Source: Breoghania sp. L-A4 (GTDB lineage: Bacteria > Pseudomonadota > Alphaproteobacteria > Rhizobiales > Stappiaceae). Taken from it: DNA of 64,000 nucleotides. The stretch is from NCBI RefSeq assembly GCF_003432385.1, contig NZ_CP031841.1, forward strand, positions 744,001 through 808,000, read 5' to 3'. A program made the position numbers and the translations under genes. This document shows, piece after piece, positions 17,084-26,433 of this stretch. Positions within the stretch are counted from its first letter, which is position 1. Each line of letters starts with the position of its first letter. The notes below the pieces were generated by a model. It saw only the letters and a program-made list of their open reading frames with translations. It was not told the origin of the DNA and ran no database searches.

Positions 17084-18483
17084 ATGACCCAGGTGACCAC
17101 CGTCGCAAAGGGCTCTCCCGGTCGCCGCTTCAACGGACCCGACGCCGTCGAGCGCGACATCGTCGACCGGTTTTGTGCCGAGAATCCTGATCTCGACACG
17201 CTTGAAGTGATCCTGCCCGACACCAACGGCGTGCTGCGCGGCAAGTGGCTGCCCGGTTCGGGCTTGCCGAAGATCTTCAAGAGCGGCGTTGCGCTGCCCT
17301 TCTCGCTGTTCGGCCTCGACGTCTGGGGCCGCGAGGTCGAGGAAACCGGTCTGCACATCGAGACCGGCGACATGGACGCCATCTGCTGGCCGATGCTGGA
17401 CACGCTGCAACTGGTGCCCTGGGCCGAGCGCAAGACCGCCCAGGTGCTGCTGTCGATGTACGACCGCGAGGGCAAGCCGTTCCCCATCGACCCGCGCCAC
17501 GTGCTGGCGCGCATGTGCGACAGGCTGGCCGCCCACGACGTCACCGCGACCGCGGCGTTCGAGCTGGAATTCTATCTCTTCGAGGACAGCGGATCGGACG
17601 GCAAGCCGCCGCGGCCGCTGTTCTCCACGCATCTGGGGCCGGCGCGGCAGAACATGTACGCGCTGTCTGATCTCGAAGCCTTGCAGCCGCTGGTCGACGA
17701 GATCCGCCGCGGCGCGGAACAGCAGGAGATCGCCGCCGACGCCGCCGTCTCAGAGGCCGCCCCGGCCAGTTCGAGCTCAACCTGCACCACCGCACCGATC
17801 CGCTGGCCGCCGCCGACGACGCGGTGCTGCTGCGCCGGCTGGTGATCGGCGTCGCGCGCAAGCACGGGCTGAAGGCATCCTTCATGGCCAAGCCCTTTGT
17901 CGAATGGCCGGGCAACGGCATGCATGCACACGTCAGCCTGGAGAACGCCTCGGGCAACATCTTCGCGCATCCCGAAGACGGTGAGCGGCGGCTGGGCCAC
18001 GCCATCAACGGGTTGCTGGACACGATGCAGGAGTCTTTGCTTCTGTATATTTCGACCTTCAACGGTTTCCGCCGCATGCAGCCGGGGTCCTATGCGCCCA
18101 CGTCGCTGACATGGGGGCACGACAACCGCTCGGTCGCCGTGCGGGTTCCGGCCGGAGATCCAGGATCGCGGCGGATCGAGCATCGCATCGCAGGCGCCGA
18201 CGCGAACCCCTATCTCGCGCTGACCGGCATTCTGGCGGGCATCCTCGAGGGTCTGGACAAGAAGCAGGATCCGCCGCCGCCGACCAAGGGCAATGCCTAT
18301 GAGGTGAAGGCCAAGCGCCTGACGCCCTGGATGGACGAGGCGATCGATGCGTTTGAGGATTCCGAGCGCATGAAGGAGGCCGTCGGCGAGGACATGCACA
18401 AGACGCTGACGGCGATCAAGCGCGAGGAACTGGCGTCATTCGGGCGCGAGATATCGAATCTGGAACGGGAAACATATCTGTGA
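17084..18483 (+). pseudogene. Glutamine synthetase family protein (second PuuA-like copy), frameshifted
   Basis: The two halves of a 466-residue glutamine-synthetase-like protein lie in different frames. The first frame runs from ATG 17084 to about 17764 and keeps the N-terminal and metal-binding blocks (ATAAFELEFYLFED). The second continues with GQFELNLHHR and the conserved GNGMHAHVS and DANPYLALTG blocks to 18483. Adding one base in the C4G2 run near 17761-17765 restores a continuous protein, so this is either a recent pseudogene or a sequencing error; no other damage is visible. If intact it would be a second gamma-glutamyl-polyamine synthetase, just upstream of the putrescine transporter. 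Confidence 0.85.
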
Positions 18484-18560
18484 CGCATGCAGCGGATTCC
18501 CTGCGAACAAGAGCAATCATGCCGGGCAGAGACGTTGTGAACGAGAGGGTTCGCCTTTAA

Positions 18561-18602
18561 CCTCATGTCGGGCCATGAGGTGGGCTTTCGCAAGCGAAAG
18601 CC
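18561..18602 (+). other. Two adjacent hairpins between the synthetase and potF
   Basis: CCTCATG/CATGAGG (18561-18580) is followed by GGCTTTCGC/GCGAAAGCC (18583-18602), the second a near-perfect stem with a very small loop. There is no T-run, so they are more likely mRNA-stabilising or translational elements upstream of potF than a terminator. Confidence 0.5.
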
Positions 18603-18638
18603 TGGCGCAATAAACATCACCAGGCTGAGATTGGGAGC

Positions 18639-19757
18639 ATGAAAATGCGAGGCATTGTCTTTTCAACCGCGGTGGCGATCGCCGCTCTGACAGGGTCGGC
18701 GCTGGCGCCGTTCACGGCGCCCGCCATGGCGCAGGAGCGTATCGTCAATGTCTTCAACTGGTCGGACTATATCGACGAGTCGATCCTTGAGGACTTCACC
18801 AAGGAGACCGGCATCAAGGTCGTCTACGACGTCTTCGATTCCAACGAGGTGCTGGAGACCAAGCTGCTCGCCGGCGGCACGGGCTACGACATCGTGGTGC
18901 CCACGGGCACCTTCCTCGGCCGCCAGATCTCGGCCGGCGTGTTCCAGAAGCTCGACAAGTCCAAGCTGCCGAATCTGGAGCACATGTGGAAGGACATCGA
19001 GCAGCGCCTTCTCAAATACGACCCGGGCAATGAGCACGCCATCAACTACATGTGGGGCACCACCGGCATCGGCTACAACGTCGGGAAGGTCAAGGAAATC
19101 ATGCCCGACGCCCCCGTCGACAGCTGGGACATGATCTACAACAAGGACGTGGTCTCGAAGTTCGCCGATTGCGGCATCTTCGTGCTGGACACGCCGGAAG
19201 AGATGATCCCTTCGGCGCTCAACTACCTCGGCCTCGATCCGGATTCCAACGCCACGGAGGACATCGAGAAGGCCGGCGAGCTGCTGGCTTCGATCAGCCC
19301 CTATATCCGCAAGTTCCATTCGTCCGAATACATCAACGCGCTGGCCAATGGCGACATCTGCCTCGCCGTCGGCTGGTCCGGCGATGTGCTGCAGGCGCGT
19401 GACCGCGCGGCCGAAGCCGACAACGGCGTGACGGTGGAATACTCCATCCCCAAGGAAGGCGCGCTGATGTGGTTCGACAACATGGCGATCCCGGCCGACG
19501 CCAAGCATGTCGAAGAGGCGCATGAGTTCCTCAACTACATCATGCGCCCTGAGGTCATCGCCAAGGCCTCCAACTACGTCTTCTACGCCAACGGCAACAA
19601 GGACAGCCAGCCGCTGCTCGACAAGGAAGTGCTCGAGGATCCGGCCATCTATCCGACCGATGAGACGGTGAAGAAGCTTTACACCGTCTCGACCAAGCCG
19701 CCCAAGGTCAGCCGGATCCAGAACCGCGTCTGGACGAAGGTGAAGAGCGGAACCTGA
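18639..19757 (+). CDS. potF: Putrescine ABC transporter periplasmic binding protein
   Basis: The 372-residue protein has a Sec signal peptide (about 30 residues ending near APAMAQE) and then the PotF/PotD-type opening RIVNVFNWSDYIDESIL. The ligand-binding acidic residues and tryptophans expected of polyamine-binding proteins are recognisable (LAVGWSGDVLQ, MWFDNMAIP). It captures putrescine in the periplasm for the potGHI channel encoded downstream. A ribosome site (GGGAG) precedes the ATG. A strong terminator between this gene and potG probably leaves the binding protein in excess. Confidence 0.93.
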   Translation: MKMRGIVFSTAVAIAALTGSALAPFTAPAMAQERIVNVFNWSDYIDESILEDFTKETGIKVVYDVFDSNEVLETKLLAGGTGYDIVVPTGTFLGRQISAGVFQKLDKSKLPNLEHMWKDIEQRLLKYDPGNEHAINYMWGTTGIGYNVGKVKEIMPDAPVDSWDMIYNKDVVSKFADCGIFVLDTPEEMIPSALNYLGLDPDSNATEDIEKAGELLASISPYIRKFHSSEYINALANGDICLAVGWSGDVLQARDRAAEADNGVTVEYSIPKEGALMWFDNMAIPADAKHVEEAHEFLNYIMRPEVIAKASNYVFYANGNKDSQPLLDKEVLEDPAIYPTDETVKKLYTVSTKPPKVSRIQNRVWTKVKSGT

Positions 19758-19768
19758 TCGATCGGCAC

Positions 19769-19800
19769 GGCCCGGGCAGACGATCTGCCCGGGCCTTTTT
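19769..19800 (+). terminator. Terminator/attenuator between potF and potG
   Basis: A perfect 12-bp stem (GGCCCGGGCAGA / TCTGCCCGGGCC) with a 3-base loop is followed by TTTTT. It starts 12 bases after the potF stop. Partial read-through would give much more binding protein than membrane components. Confidence 0.85.
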
Positions 19801-19865
19801 GATCGCCCGGATCGTGTCGATTGATAAGGCCACCAGGCGTGGGCGTCGTTGTTGCGGGGGTAACG

Positions 19866-21026
19866 TTGAGCAAGAAACCGATCGGACCGATCCGGCGAAC
19901 ATTCGCCCCTTGGGAGGACCCGCAGGCGCGGCCCTTCATCGAGTTCCGGAACGTGACCAAGCGTTTCGGAACGTTCACGGCCGTCGACAATCTGTCGCTG
20001 ACAATCTATGAGCGCGAGTTTTTCGCGCTGCTCGGGGGCTCTGGCTGCGGCAAGACCACCCTGATGCGCATGCTGGCCGGCTTCGAGGCGCCCACCGAGG
20101 GCGAGATCCTGCTCGAAGGCCAGTCGCTTACCGGTGTGCCGCCCTACCGGCGCCCGGTGAACATGATGTTCCAGTCCTATGCGCTGTTTCCGCATATGAC
20201 GGTGGAGAACAACATCGCCTTCGGGCTGAAACAGGATGATCTCTCCAAGGACGAAATTGCTGAGCGGGTCGCGGAAATGCTGCGGCTGGTGAAGCTTGAG
20301 CCCTTCGCCAAGCGCAAGCCGCACCAGCTCTCCGGCGGCCAGCGCCAGCGTGTGGCGCTGGCCCGCTCGCTCGCCAAGCGCCCCAAGGTCTTGCTGCTTG
20401 ATGAGCCGCTCGCGGCGCTCGACAAGAAGCTGCGCGAGGAAACCCAGTTCGAGTTGACGGATCTGCAATGCGACCTGGGCATGACCTTCGTGATCGTCAC
20501 CCACGACCAGGAAGAGGCGATGACGGTTGCCGACCGCATCGCGGTGATGGACGCGGGCGGCCTCGTTCAGGTGGCGCCGCCCTCGGAGATCTACGAGGGC
20601 CCGAACTCCCGCTTCGTCGCCGACTTCATCGGCGACATCAATCTCATCGAGGCGACGGTGACCGAGACCTCGGGATCCGGCACGACGCTCAAGGGCGCCT
20701 CGTTGCCGGTCGACCTGCGGGTCTCGCAGTCAACAGACGCCAAGGCCGGCGACACGGTGTGGTTCGCGATCCGGCCCGAAAAGATTGCCATCAGCACGGT
20801 GACGCCGGACGAGGCCGTCGTCCCGGGCGTGAACGCCGTCTCCGGCGAAGTCTGGGATATCGCCTACTTCGGCGATGTTTCGACCTATCACTGCCGCATC
20901 GCCGAGCGCGAGACGCTGCGCTCGACGGTCGCCAACGCGACCCGGCTTGTCGAGCGGCCGATTTCATGGGACGACCGCATCCGGCTTTCCTGGAGCGCGG
21001 ACGCCGGCATCATCCTGACGCGGTGA
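19866..21026 (+). CDS. potG: Putrescine ABC transporter ATP-binding protein
   Basis: The 386-residue ATPase has Walker A (GGSGCGKTT), signature (LSGGQRQR), Walker B (VLLLDEPLAALD) and the switch histidine (VTHDQEEAM), followed by a C-terminal TOBE regulatory domain. Residues WEDPQARPFIEFRNVTKRFG are the usual PotG opening. The start is uncertain: TTG at 19866 was chosen because a G-rich ribosome site precedes it, whereas in-frame TTG 19821 and GTG 19839 are upstream alternatives. It energises putrescine import with PotH and PotI. Confidence 0.9.
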   Translation: MSKKPIGPIRRTFAPWEDPQARPFIEFRNVTKRFGTFTAVDNLSLTIYEREFFALLGGSGCGKTTLMRMLAGFEAPTEGEILLEGQSLTGVPPYRRPVNMMFQSYALFPHMTVENNIAFGLKQDDLSKDEIAERVAEMLRLVKLEPFAKRKPHQLSGGQRQRVALARSLAKRPKVLLLDEPLAALDKKLREETQFELTDLQCDLGMTFVIVTHDQEEAMTVADRIAVMDAGGLVQVAPPSEIYEGPNSRFVADFIGDINLIEATVTETSGSGTTLKGASLPVDLRVSQSTDAKAGDTVWFAIRPEKIAISTVTPDEAVVPGVNAVSGEVWDIAYFGDVSTYHCRIAERETLRSTVANATRLVERPISWDDRIRLSWSADAGIILTR

Positions 21027-21036
21027 GGGGGGCGAG

Positions 21037-21963
21037 ATGAAATCCACATTGCTGGCCCTGCGCGCACGGTTTCTCGGCCGATGGGCGCTGATTTCGGTGC
21101 CCTTCGCCTTTCTGCTGTTTTTCTTCCTCGTGCCCTTCGTGATCGTCGTCAAGATCTCCCTGTCGCAGATCGCGGTCGCCATGCCGCCCTATCTGCCGAC
21201 CATCGATCTGGCGGAGGGCTGGCAGAGCATTCGCGATGCGTTCTCGGCATTCTCGCTGGAAAACTATGTCTGGCTGACGGAGGATGACCTCTACTGGAGA
21301 TCCTATCTCTCCAGTGTGCGGATCGCCGGAATCTCGACGCTGATCACGCTGCTCATCGGCTACCCGCTGGCCTATGGCATGGCGCGGGCGCCGCGTGAAT
21401 GGCGGCCGACGCTGCTGATGCTGGTGATCCTGCCGTTCTGGACGTCGTTCCTCATCCGCGTCTATGCGTGGATCGGCATCCTCAAGAACGAGGGCCTGCT
21501 GAACCAGTTGCTCTTGTGGCTGGGCGTCATCGACGAGCCGCTGATCATCCTGAACACCAACACGGCCGTCTACGTCGGCATCGTCTATTCGTATCTGCCG
21601 TTTCTCGTCCTGCCGCTGTTCGCGACGCTGGAAAGGCTCGACGGCGCCTTGCTCGAGGCGGCCGAGGACCTCGGCTGTCCGCCCTGGAAAGCGTTTTGGA
21701 AAATCACGGTTCCGCTGTCGATGCCCGGCGTCATCGCCGGATGTTTTCTGGTGTTCATTCCGGCGGTGGGCGAGTTCGTCATTCCCGACCTGCTCGGCGG
21801 ATCGGAAACGCTGATGATCGGCAAGACATTGTGGGTGGAATTCTTCGCCAACCGGGACTGGCCGGTCTCCTCCGCCGTGGCCGTGGTGCTGCTGCTGCTT
21901 CTGGTGGTGCCGATCGTCCTGTTCCAGAACCAGCAGCAGAAGCTTGCGGAGCGCGACAAATGA
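21037..21963 (+). CDS. potH: Putrescine ABC transporter permease (PotH)
   Basis: The 308-residue inner-membrane protein has about six membrane segments and the EAA loop that docks on the ATPase (LEAAEDLGCPPWKAFWKITVPLSMPG). It begins ten bases after potG. The first periplasmic loop is long, as in PotH proteins. A palindromic repeat element separates it from potI. Confidence 0.92.
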   Translation: MKSTLLALRARFLGRWALISVPFAFLLFFFLVPFVIVVKISLSQIAVAMPPYLPTIDLAEGWQSIRDAFSAFSLENYVWLTEDDLYWRSYLSSVRIAGISTLITLLIGYPLAYGMARAPREWRPTLLMLVILPFWTSFLIRVYAWIGILKNEGLLNQLLLWLGVIDEPLIILNTNTAVYVGIVYSYLPFLVLPLFATLERLDGALLEAAEDLGCPPWKAFWKITVPLSMPGVIAGCFLVFIPAVGEFVIPDLLGGSETLMIGKTLWVEFFANRDWPVSSAVAVVLLLLLVVPIVLFQNQQQKLAERDK

Positions 21964-21984
21964 GGACCCGTATGGCCCGTTTGT

Positions 21985-22110
21985 CCCTCTCCCCCCTTGA
22001 GGGGGAGATTTCGGCGCAGCCGACAGAGGGGGGAAGCGGCAGGCTCAGAGTTCGTGGCTCACCCCCTCTGTCCCCTTCGGGGACATCTCCCCTCAAGGGG
22101 GAGAGGGGAG
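21985..22110. repeat. Palindromic REP-like element inside the pot operon
   Basis: The element is an imperfect inverted repeat. The left arm reads CTCTCCCCCCTTGAGGGGGAG with a nearby GACAGAGGGGG, and the right arm mirrors it (CCCCCTCTGTCCCC, then CTCCCCTCAAGGGGGAG). Each arm is itself a hairpin. It lies between potH and potI without breaking either gene. Confidence 0.8.
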
Positions 22111-22179
22111 CAAGGCACGTCATGCGCGGCACTCCGCGGTGATCCGCAGCTCCATCGCATTGCAGGACGAGTTCCGCTC

Positions 22180-22998
22180 ATGAACAAGGGACCGAGCTGG
22201 TTCAACATCACCTCGATCGTGCTGGGGTTCTCCTTCCTCTATCTGCCGATCGTGCTGCTGGTCATCTTCTCCTTCAACGAGTCGCGGCTTGTCACGGTGT
22301 GGGGCGGCTTCTCCACCAAGTGGTACGTCGAGATGCTGAGCAATCAGCAGCTTCTCGACTCGGCCTGGGTCACGCTGCGGGTCGCCGCGGCCTCGGCGAC
22401 CATCGCCACGATCCTGGGGACGCTTGCGGCGCTGGTGCTGGCGCGCGCGGGCCGGTTTCTGGGGCGCTCGCTGTTTTCAGGCATGGTCTATGCGCCGCTG
22501 GTGATGCCCGACGTGATCCTCGGTCTGTCGCTGCTCCTGCTGTTTGTCTCCATGGGGCAGGACCGGGGCTTCTGGACCGTGACGCTGGCTCATATCACCT
22601 TTTCCATGTGCTATGTCGCCGTCGTCGTGCAGTCGCGCCTCGTGGGGTTTGACCGTTCGCTCGAGGAAGCCTCGCTCGATCTGGGCTGCCCGCCGGTAAA
22701 GACCTTCTTCCTGATCACGCTGCCGCTGATCCTGCCGGGAGTCGTCGCCGGCTGGATGCTGGCGTTCACCCTGTCGCTCGATGATCTGGTGGTTGCCAGC
22801 TTCACGACGGGCCCCGGCGCCACCACCCTGCCGATGAAGATCTACAGCCAGGTGCGCCTTGGCGTCACGCCCGAGATCAATGCGGTGTGCACGGTGCTGG
22901 TGGTGCTGGTGACCATCGGCGTGATCATCGCCTCGCTTGCCACCAAGCGGCGCGAGGTCGTCCGCCAGCGCGACGAACGGCTGGCGAACGCGCTTTAG
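22180..22998 (+). CDS. potI: Putrescine ABC transporter permease (PotI)
   Basis: The 272-residue inner-membrane permease has six predicted helices and the EAA loop LEEASLDLGCPPVKTFFLITLPLILPG. The opening MNKGPSWFNITSIVLGFSFLY matches PotI well, which fixes the ATG at 22180; the frame is open further upstream only through the palindromic repeat. It is the last gene of the putrescine uptake unit and converges with the LysR gene after 24 bases. Confidence 0.92.
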   Translation: MNKGPSWFNITSIVLGFSFLYLPIVLLVIFSFNESRLVTVWGGFSTKWYVEMLSNQQLLDSAWVTLRVAAASATIATILGTLAALVLARAGRFLGRSLFSGMVYAPLVMPDVILGLSLLLLFVSMGQDRGFWTVTLAHITFSMCYVAVVVQSRLVGFDRSLEEASLDLGCPPVKTFFLITLPLILPGVVAGWMLAFTLSLDDLVVASFTTGPGATTLPMKIYSQVRLGVTPEINAVCTVLVVLVTIGVIIASLATKRREVVRQRDERLANAL

Positions 22999-23022
22999 TC
23001 AGCACCAAAGCCACGCCGCCGC

Positions 23023-23997
23023 CTATTCCGCGGCGACCCCATGCGGCAGGGTCTGCGCGGGCACGATCGTCTCGAAGCCCGACCATTCGTTGCTCTCGAG
23101 CAGTTCGCGCACGGTCTCCTTCAGCTCTGCCGCGACAATGGCGCCGGCGGTGGTCAACCGGTCCTCGGGCAGCGAGTAGAGGAAATTGCGGCGCCGGAAG
23201 CGCACGTCGGAGAAGGACAGGGCGCGCCATTTCCGGCCGCGTGCCGCCTCGTGCATGATGGCGCCCGTCGGCTTGATCGTCGCGCCGATGTCGTCGTAGA
23301 CGCAGTTCATCAGCAGCGACAGGGAATCGATCTCGGCGACGACATTGGTCGTCAGCCCCTTGTTCTCGAATTCCGCGACGATGCGCTGACGCAGGCCGTG
23401 GGAGCTGGTGGGCAGGATCAGCGGCAGGGCCGCGGCCTCGCTGACGCTGAGGCATTTGCGGCGCGGCGGCACCAGTTTGCTGTGTTTGGGCAGCATCACG
23501 AAAAGCTCTTCGATCAGCAACGGCTCGATGACCAGATCCGGCGCCACGTCGCCGCTGAACAGCACGGCGAGGTCGAGCTGTCCGAGCCGGATGAGCTGGC
23601 CGATATGACCGCTCATCGCCTCGACCACATTCAGCAGGATGCTCGGATAGCGTTCGCGGATCCGCCGCACCAGCGGCAGGCCGATGGCCGCCACGGTGGT
23701 CGCGGGCAGGCCGATGGTCACCATGCCCTCGATGGCGCCCGATCCGCTGCGGGCGATCGACAGCGCCTGATCAAGCTGACGCAGCATGTATTGCGCGTGA
23801 TGATACAGCGCCTGGCCGTTTTCCGTCGGGCTGACGCCCTTCGACGAGCGGTGCAGCAGCGGCTTGCCGATCTGGTCTTCAAGCTTGGCGATCTGCTGGC
23901 TGAGCGCCGGCTGGGCGACGTGCAATTGCCGCGAGGCCTTTGACAGGCTGCCGCATTCCACGATCTGCACGAAGTAGCGAAGTTGTCTGATGTCCAT
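23023..23997 (-). CDS. LysR family transcriptional regulator
   Basis: The 324-residue protein has an N-terminal LysR helix-turn-helix (MDIRQLRYFVQIVECGSLSK) followed by a periplasmic-binding-like effector domain. The ATG at 23997 is where LysR proteins normally begin; six more residues are open upstream. It is divergent from the ABC transporter/dehydrogenase operon, and a perfect 9-bp inverted repeat with a T-N11-A core lies between them. It therefore probably activates that operon in response to the imported compound or a breakdown product. Confidence 0.9.
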   Translation of the reverse strand: MDIRQLRYFVQIVECGSLSKASRQLHVAQPALSQQIAKLEDQIGKPLLHRSSKGVSPTENGQALYHHAQYMLRQLDQALSIARSGSGAIEGMVTIGLPATTVAAIGLPLVRRIRERYPSILLNVVEAMSGHIGQLIRLGQLDLAVLFSGDVAPDLVIEPLLIEELFVMLPKHSKLVPPRRKCLSVSEAAALPLILPTSSHGLRQRIVAEFENKGLTTNVVAEIDSLSLLMNCVYDDIGATIKPTGAIMHEAARGRKWRALSFSDVRFRRRNFLYSLPEDRLTTAGAIVAAELKETVRELLESNEWSGFETIVPAQTLPHGVAAE

Positions 23998-24021
23998 GGC
24001 GCGCGACCTGATCATACCGCT

Positions 24022-24044
24022 GGCTATAAGTCCAGCTTATAGCC
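24022..24044. promoter_or_regulatory. LysR-type operator, 9-bp inverted repeat
   Basis: GGCTATAAG and CTTATAGCC are separated by five bases, a perfect dyad containing the LysR T-N11-A core (T24027 to A24039). It lies 25 bases upstream of the LysR start and about 157 bases upstream of the transporter operon. Confidence 0.7.
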
Positions 24045-24200
24045 AATCTCTCTATTTCGTATTTCCGCTCAGGCCAACGCCTTTCTACAGTCGGCCCACA
24101 GCGGCCATTCGTCCGCCCATGGGGGCTGGCCGCATTCATCGCGCAAATGACAAGAAGCACAAGGCGACCCGCGCGACTGACGATCAAGGGAGGATACGAC

Positions 24201-25469
24201 ATGAAGAAAGATACGCCCGAATTGGGCAACACCGCGGGACAGTTCAGCCGCCGCAGCGCCATGAAATTCGGCGCCGCCGGGCTGGCAGCGACGACGACGC
24301 TGGGGTTTCCCAACATCTTGCGGGCGCAGTCCGACGTCATCAAGATCGGCCATCTGACGCCGAAGACCGGGTTTCTCGGCGCGCTCGGCGAATACGCCAC
24401 GCTCGGCATCCAGCTCGCCGTTGACCAGATCAACGATGCCGGCGGCGTGAACGGCAAGATGCTGGACATGATCAGCGAGGACTCGATCAATCCGGACACG
24501 GCCACCACCAAGGCCCAGCGCATGATCGAGCGCGACAACGTCGATTTTCTGATCGGCGAGATCAGCTCGGCCTCCGCTTTGGCGATTTCCCAGGTCGCGG
24601 CGCGCAACGAGAAGCTGTTCATCGCGGTCGGACCGCGCTCGGACGTGCTGCGCGGCAAGAGCTGCAACAAGTATATGTTCTGCACCGACATCCCCAACAC
24701 GGTGATGGTCAATGCGGTCGGCGGCGCGCTGAAGCGCGAGGGCATGGTCGACGGCAAGAAGTTCATGACGCTGACGGCCGATTACGTCTTCGGCCACGAC
24801 CTTCTCTCGGCGGCGAAGAATTTCTTCGACGCCAACAACGCCACGCTCGTCGCCGACGAGCTGGTTGCCACCGATGTCACCGACTTCAGCCCATTCCTGA
24901 TCAAGGTGCGCCAGACCCAGCCGGACGTGGTCTGCCTGAACCTGGCGGGCAATCAGGTGACGAATTTCGTCAAGCAGTACGCCGAATTCGGCCTGCCGTT
25001 CCCGACCGTCGGCTTCAACCTGAACACCGCGGACGCCTGGGCTGCCGGCGTCGGTAACCTCAGCGGAACCTGGCCGACCCCGTGGTACGACACGGTCGAT
25101 ACGGACGGCACCCGCGCTTACGTGTCCTCGTTCAAGGAGGCCTACGGCAAGCTGCCGGAGAACCACTCCTGGATCTCCTATGTCGCCATGAACATCATGG
25201 CCAAGGCGATGGGCGACACGAAGTCCGCGGCGACACCCGATCTCATCGAGTATCTGGAATCGGGCGCCAAGTTCGACCTGCTGAAGGGCCGCGAGGGCTA
25301 CTTCCGCAAGGGCGATCATCAGCTGATCCAGGATGCCTACGCCTTCACGGTCGACGGAAACGCGGAAAACGAGCACGACATGATCGTTCTCGGCGATGCG
25401 GTTCCCGATCCGGACGAAGATCTTGAGGTGATCTTCCCGACCGTCGAACAGAACGGCTGTACGCTCTAA
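24201..25469 (+). CDS. ABC transporter binding protein, branched-chain amino acid/amide type (Tat-exported)
   Basis: The 422-residue protein starts with a twin-arginine signal (FSRRSAMKFGAAGL) ending near ILRAQS. The mature part has the type I periplasmic-binding fold of the Leu/Ile/Val and urea/amide group (IKIGHLTPKTGFLGALGEYA). The start at 24201 has a strong AGGGAGGA ribosome site; the frame is open further upstream. It feeds the permease/ATPase genes that follow. The ligand is unknown; the linked aldehyde dehydrogenase and SDR suggest a catabolised organic acid or aromatic compound rather than an amino acid used for growth. Confidence 0.9.
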   Translation: MKKDTPELGNTAGQFSRRSAMKFGAAGLAATTTLGFPNILRAQSDVIKIGHLTPKTGFLGALGEYATLGIQLAVDQINDAGGVNGKMLDMISEDSINPDTATTKAQRMIERDNVDFLIGEISSASALAISQVAARNEKLFIAVGPRSDVLRGKSCNKYMFCTDIPNTVMVNAVGGALKREGMVDGKKFMTLTADYVFGHDLLSAAKNFFDANNATLVADELVATDVTDFSPFLIKVRQTQPDVVCLNLAGNQVTNFVKQYAEFGLPFPTVGFNLNTADAWAAGVGNLSGTWPTPWYDTVDTDGTRAYVSSFKEAYGKLPENHSWISYVAMNIMAKAMGDTKSAATPDLIEYLESGAKFDLLKGREGYFRKGDHQLIQDAYAFTVDGNAENEHDMIVLGDAVPDPDEDLEVIFPTVEQNGCTL

Positions 25470-25509
25470 CCGGCCGCACAGTCGCGCCGTCGGGCGCATC
25501 CGTGTCTCA

Positions 25510-25534
25510 GCGCTGCCGCGTCATGCGGCAGCGC
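25510..25534 (+). other. Intercistronic hairpin after the binding protein gene
   Basis: A perfect 10-bp stem (GCGCTGCCGC / GCGGCAGCGC) with a 5-base loop and no T-run lies 20 bases before the permease start. It is likely a partial terminator or a 3' stabiliser raising binding-protein mRNA over permease mRNA. Confidence 0.6.
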
Positions 25535-25554
25535 CTTCCAAAACTGGATTGACA

Positions 25555-26433
25555 ATGCAAATCGTCTTCTTGCTTGAGCAGGTGGTCAACGGACTTGTGC
25601 TCGGTGGCTATTACCTGCTGATCGCGCTCGGCCTGTCGCTGATCTTCAGCGTCGGCGGCATCGTCAACCTGGCGCATGGCGCCTTCTACGCGTTGGGCGC
25701 CTATCTCGCCGTCACCGTTGGCCGGTACACCGGTTTCGCGCCGTCGATCATCATATCGCCGATTCTGGTCGGGTTTCTCGGCCTGTTCTTCGAACGCTTC
25801 ATCCTGCGGCGGTTCTACCGCGAAGATCCCATTCTCAGCCTTCTGGTCACCTTCGGGCTCGCGATGGTCGCCGAACAGGCGATCCGCATGATCTGGGGCG
25901 CGGCCCCGCTTCCCGCGTCGATGCCCGCCGAGATCCGCGGCCCGGTCATCGTCGGCGATTTCCTGTTCTCCAAGTACCGGCTGCTGATGCTCGCCATCGT
26001 CGCGGTGGTGCTGACCGGCATCTGGCTGCTGCTCAACAAGTCGTCCTTCGGCCGCGTCGTGCGCGCCGGCATCCAGCAACCGGACATGGTCGCCGCGCTG
26101 GGTATCCGGCTGCAGCCGTATATGTCGACCGTGGTCGCGCTCGGCGTCGGCATCGCTGCTCTGGGCGGGGCGCTGTTCGCGCCGATCACCATCGTGCATC
26201 CCGCGATGGGCTCGGAGATCATCACGGTCGCCTTCGTCGTCGTGATCATTGGCGGTCTCGGCAGTTTCTGGGGCGTCATCGCCGCGGCCCTGCTGGTCGG
26301 CGTCGTCCGCGGCATCACCATCCACTTCGTTCCGGCCGCCGGAGAGGCGTCCATGTACGTGCTGATGTTCCTGGTGCTGCTGTTGCGGCCGCGCGGACTG
26401 CTCGGCGAATCCATAGAGAAATTCGAAAAATGA
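25555..26433 (+). CDS. ABC transporter permease, LivH type
   Basis: The 292-residue inner-membrane protein has the LivH fold (LVLGGYYLLIALGLSLIFSVGGIVNLAHG) with about eight helices. It forms half of the channel; the LivM half is the N-terminal part of the next gene, which starts four bases before this stop (ATGA overlap). The ATG at 25555 was chosen over a TTG two codons upstream. Confidence 0.92.
   Translation: MQIVFLLEQVVNGLVLGGYYLLIALGLSLIFSVGGIVNLAHGAFYALGAYLAVTVGRYTGFAPSIIISPILVGFLGLFFERFILRRFYREDPILSLLVTFGLAMVAEQAIRMIWGAAPLPASMPAEIRGPVIVGDFLFSKYRLLMLAIVAVVLTGIWLLLNKSSFGRVVRAGIQQPDMVAALGIRLQPYMSTVVALGVGIAALGGALFAPITIVHPAMGSEIITVAFVVVIIGGLGSFWGVIAAALLVGVVRGITIHFVPAAGEASMYVLMFLVLLLRPRGLLGESIEKFEK

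Noticed and set aside
18663-20504. Long open frame on the minus strand across potF and potG
   Set aside because: It runs through a clear terminator and two recognised genes and is histidine/arginine-rich without motifs, so it is a shadow.
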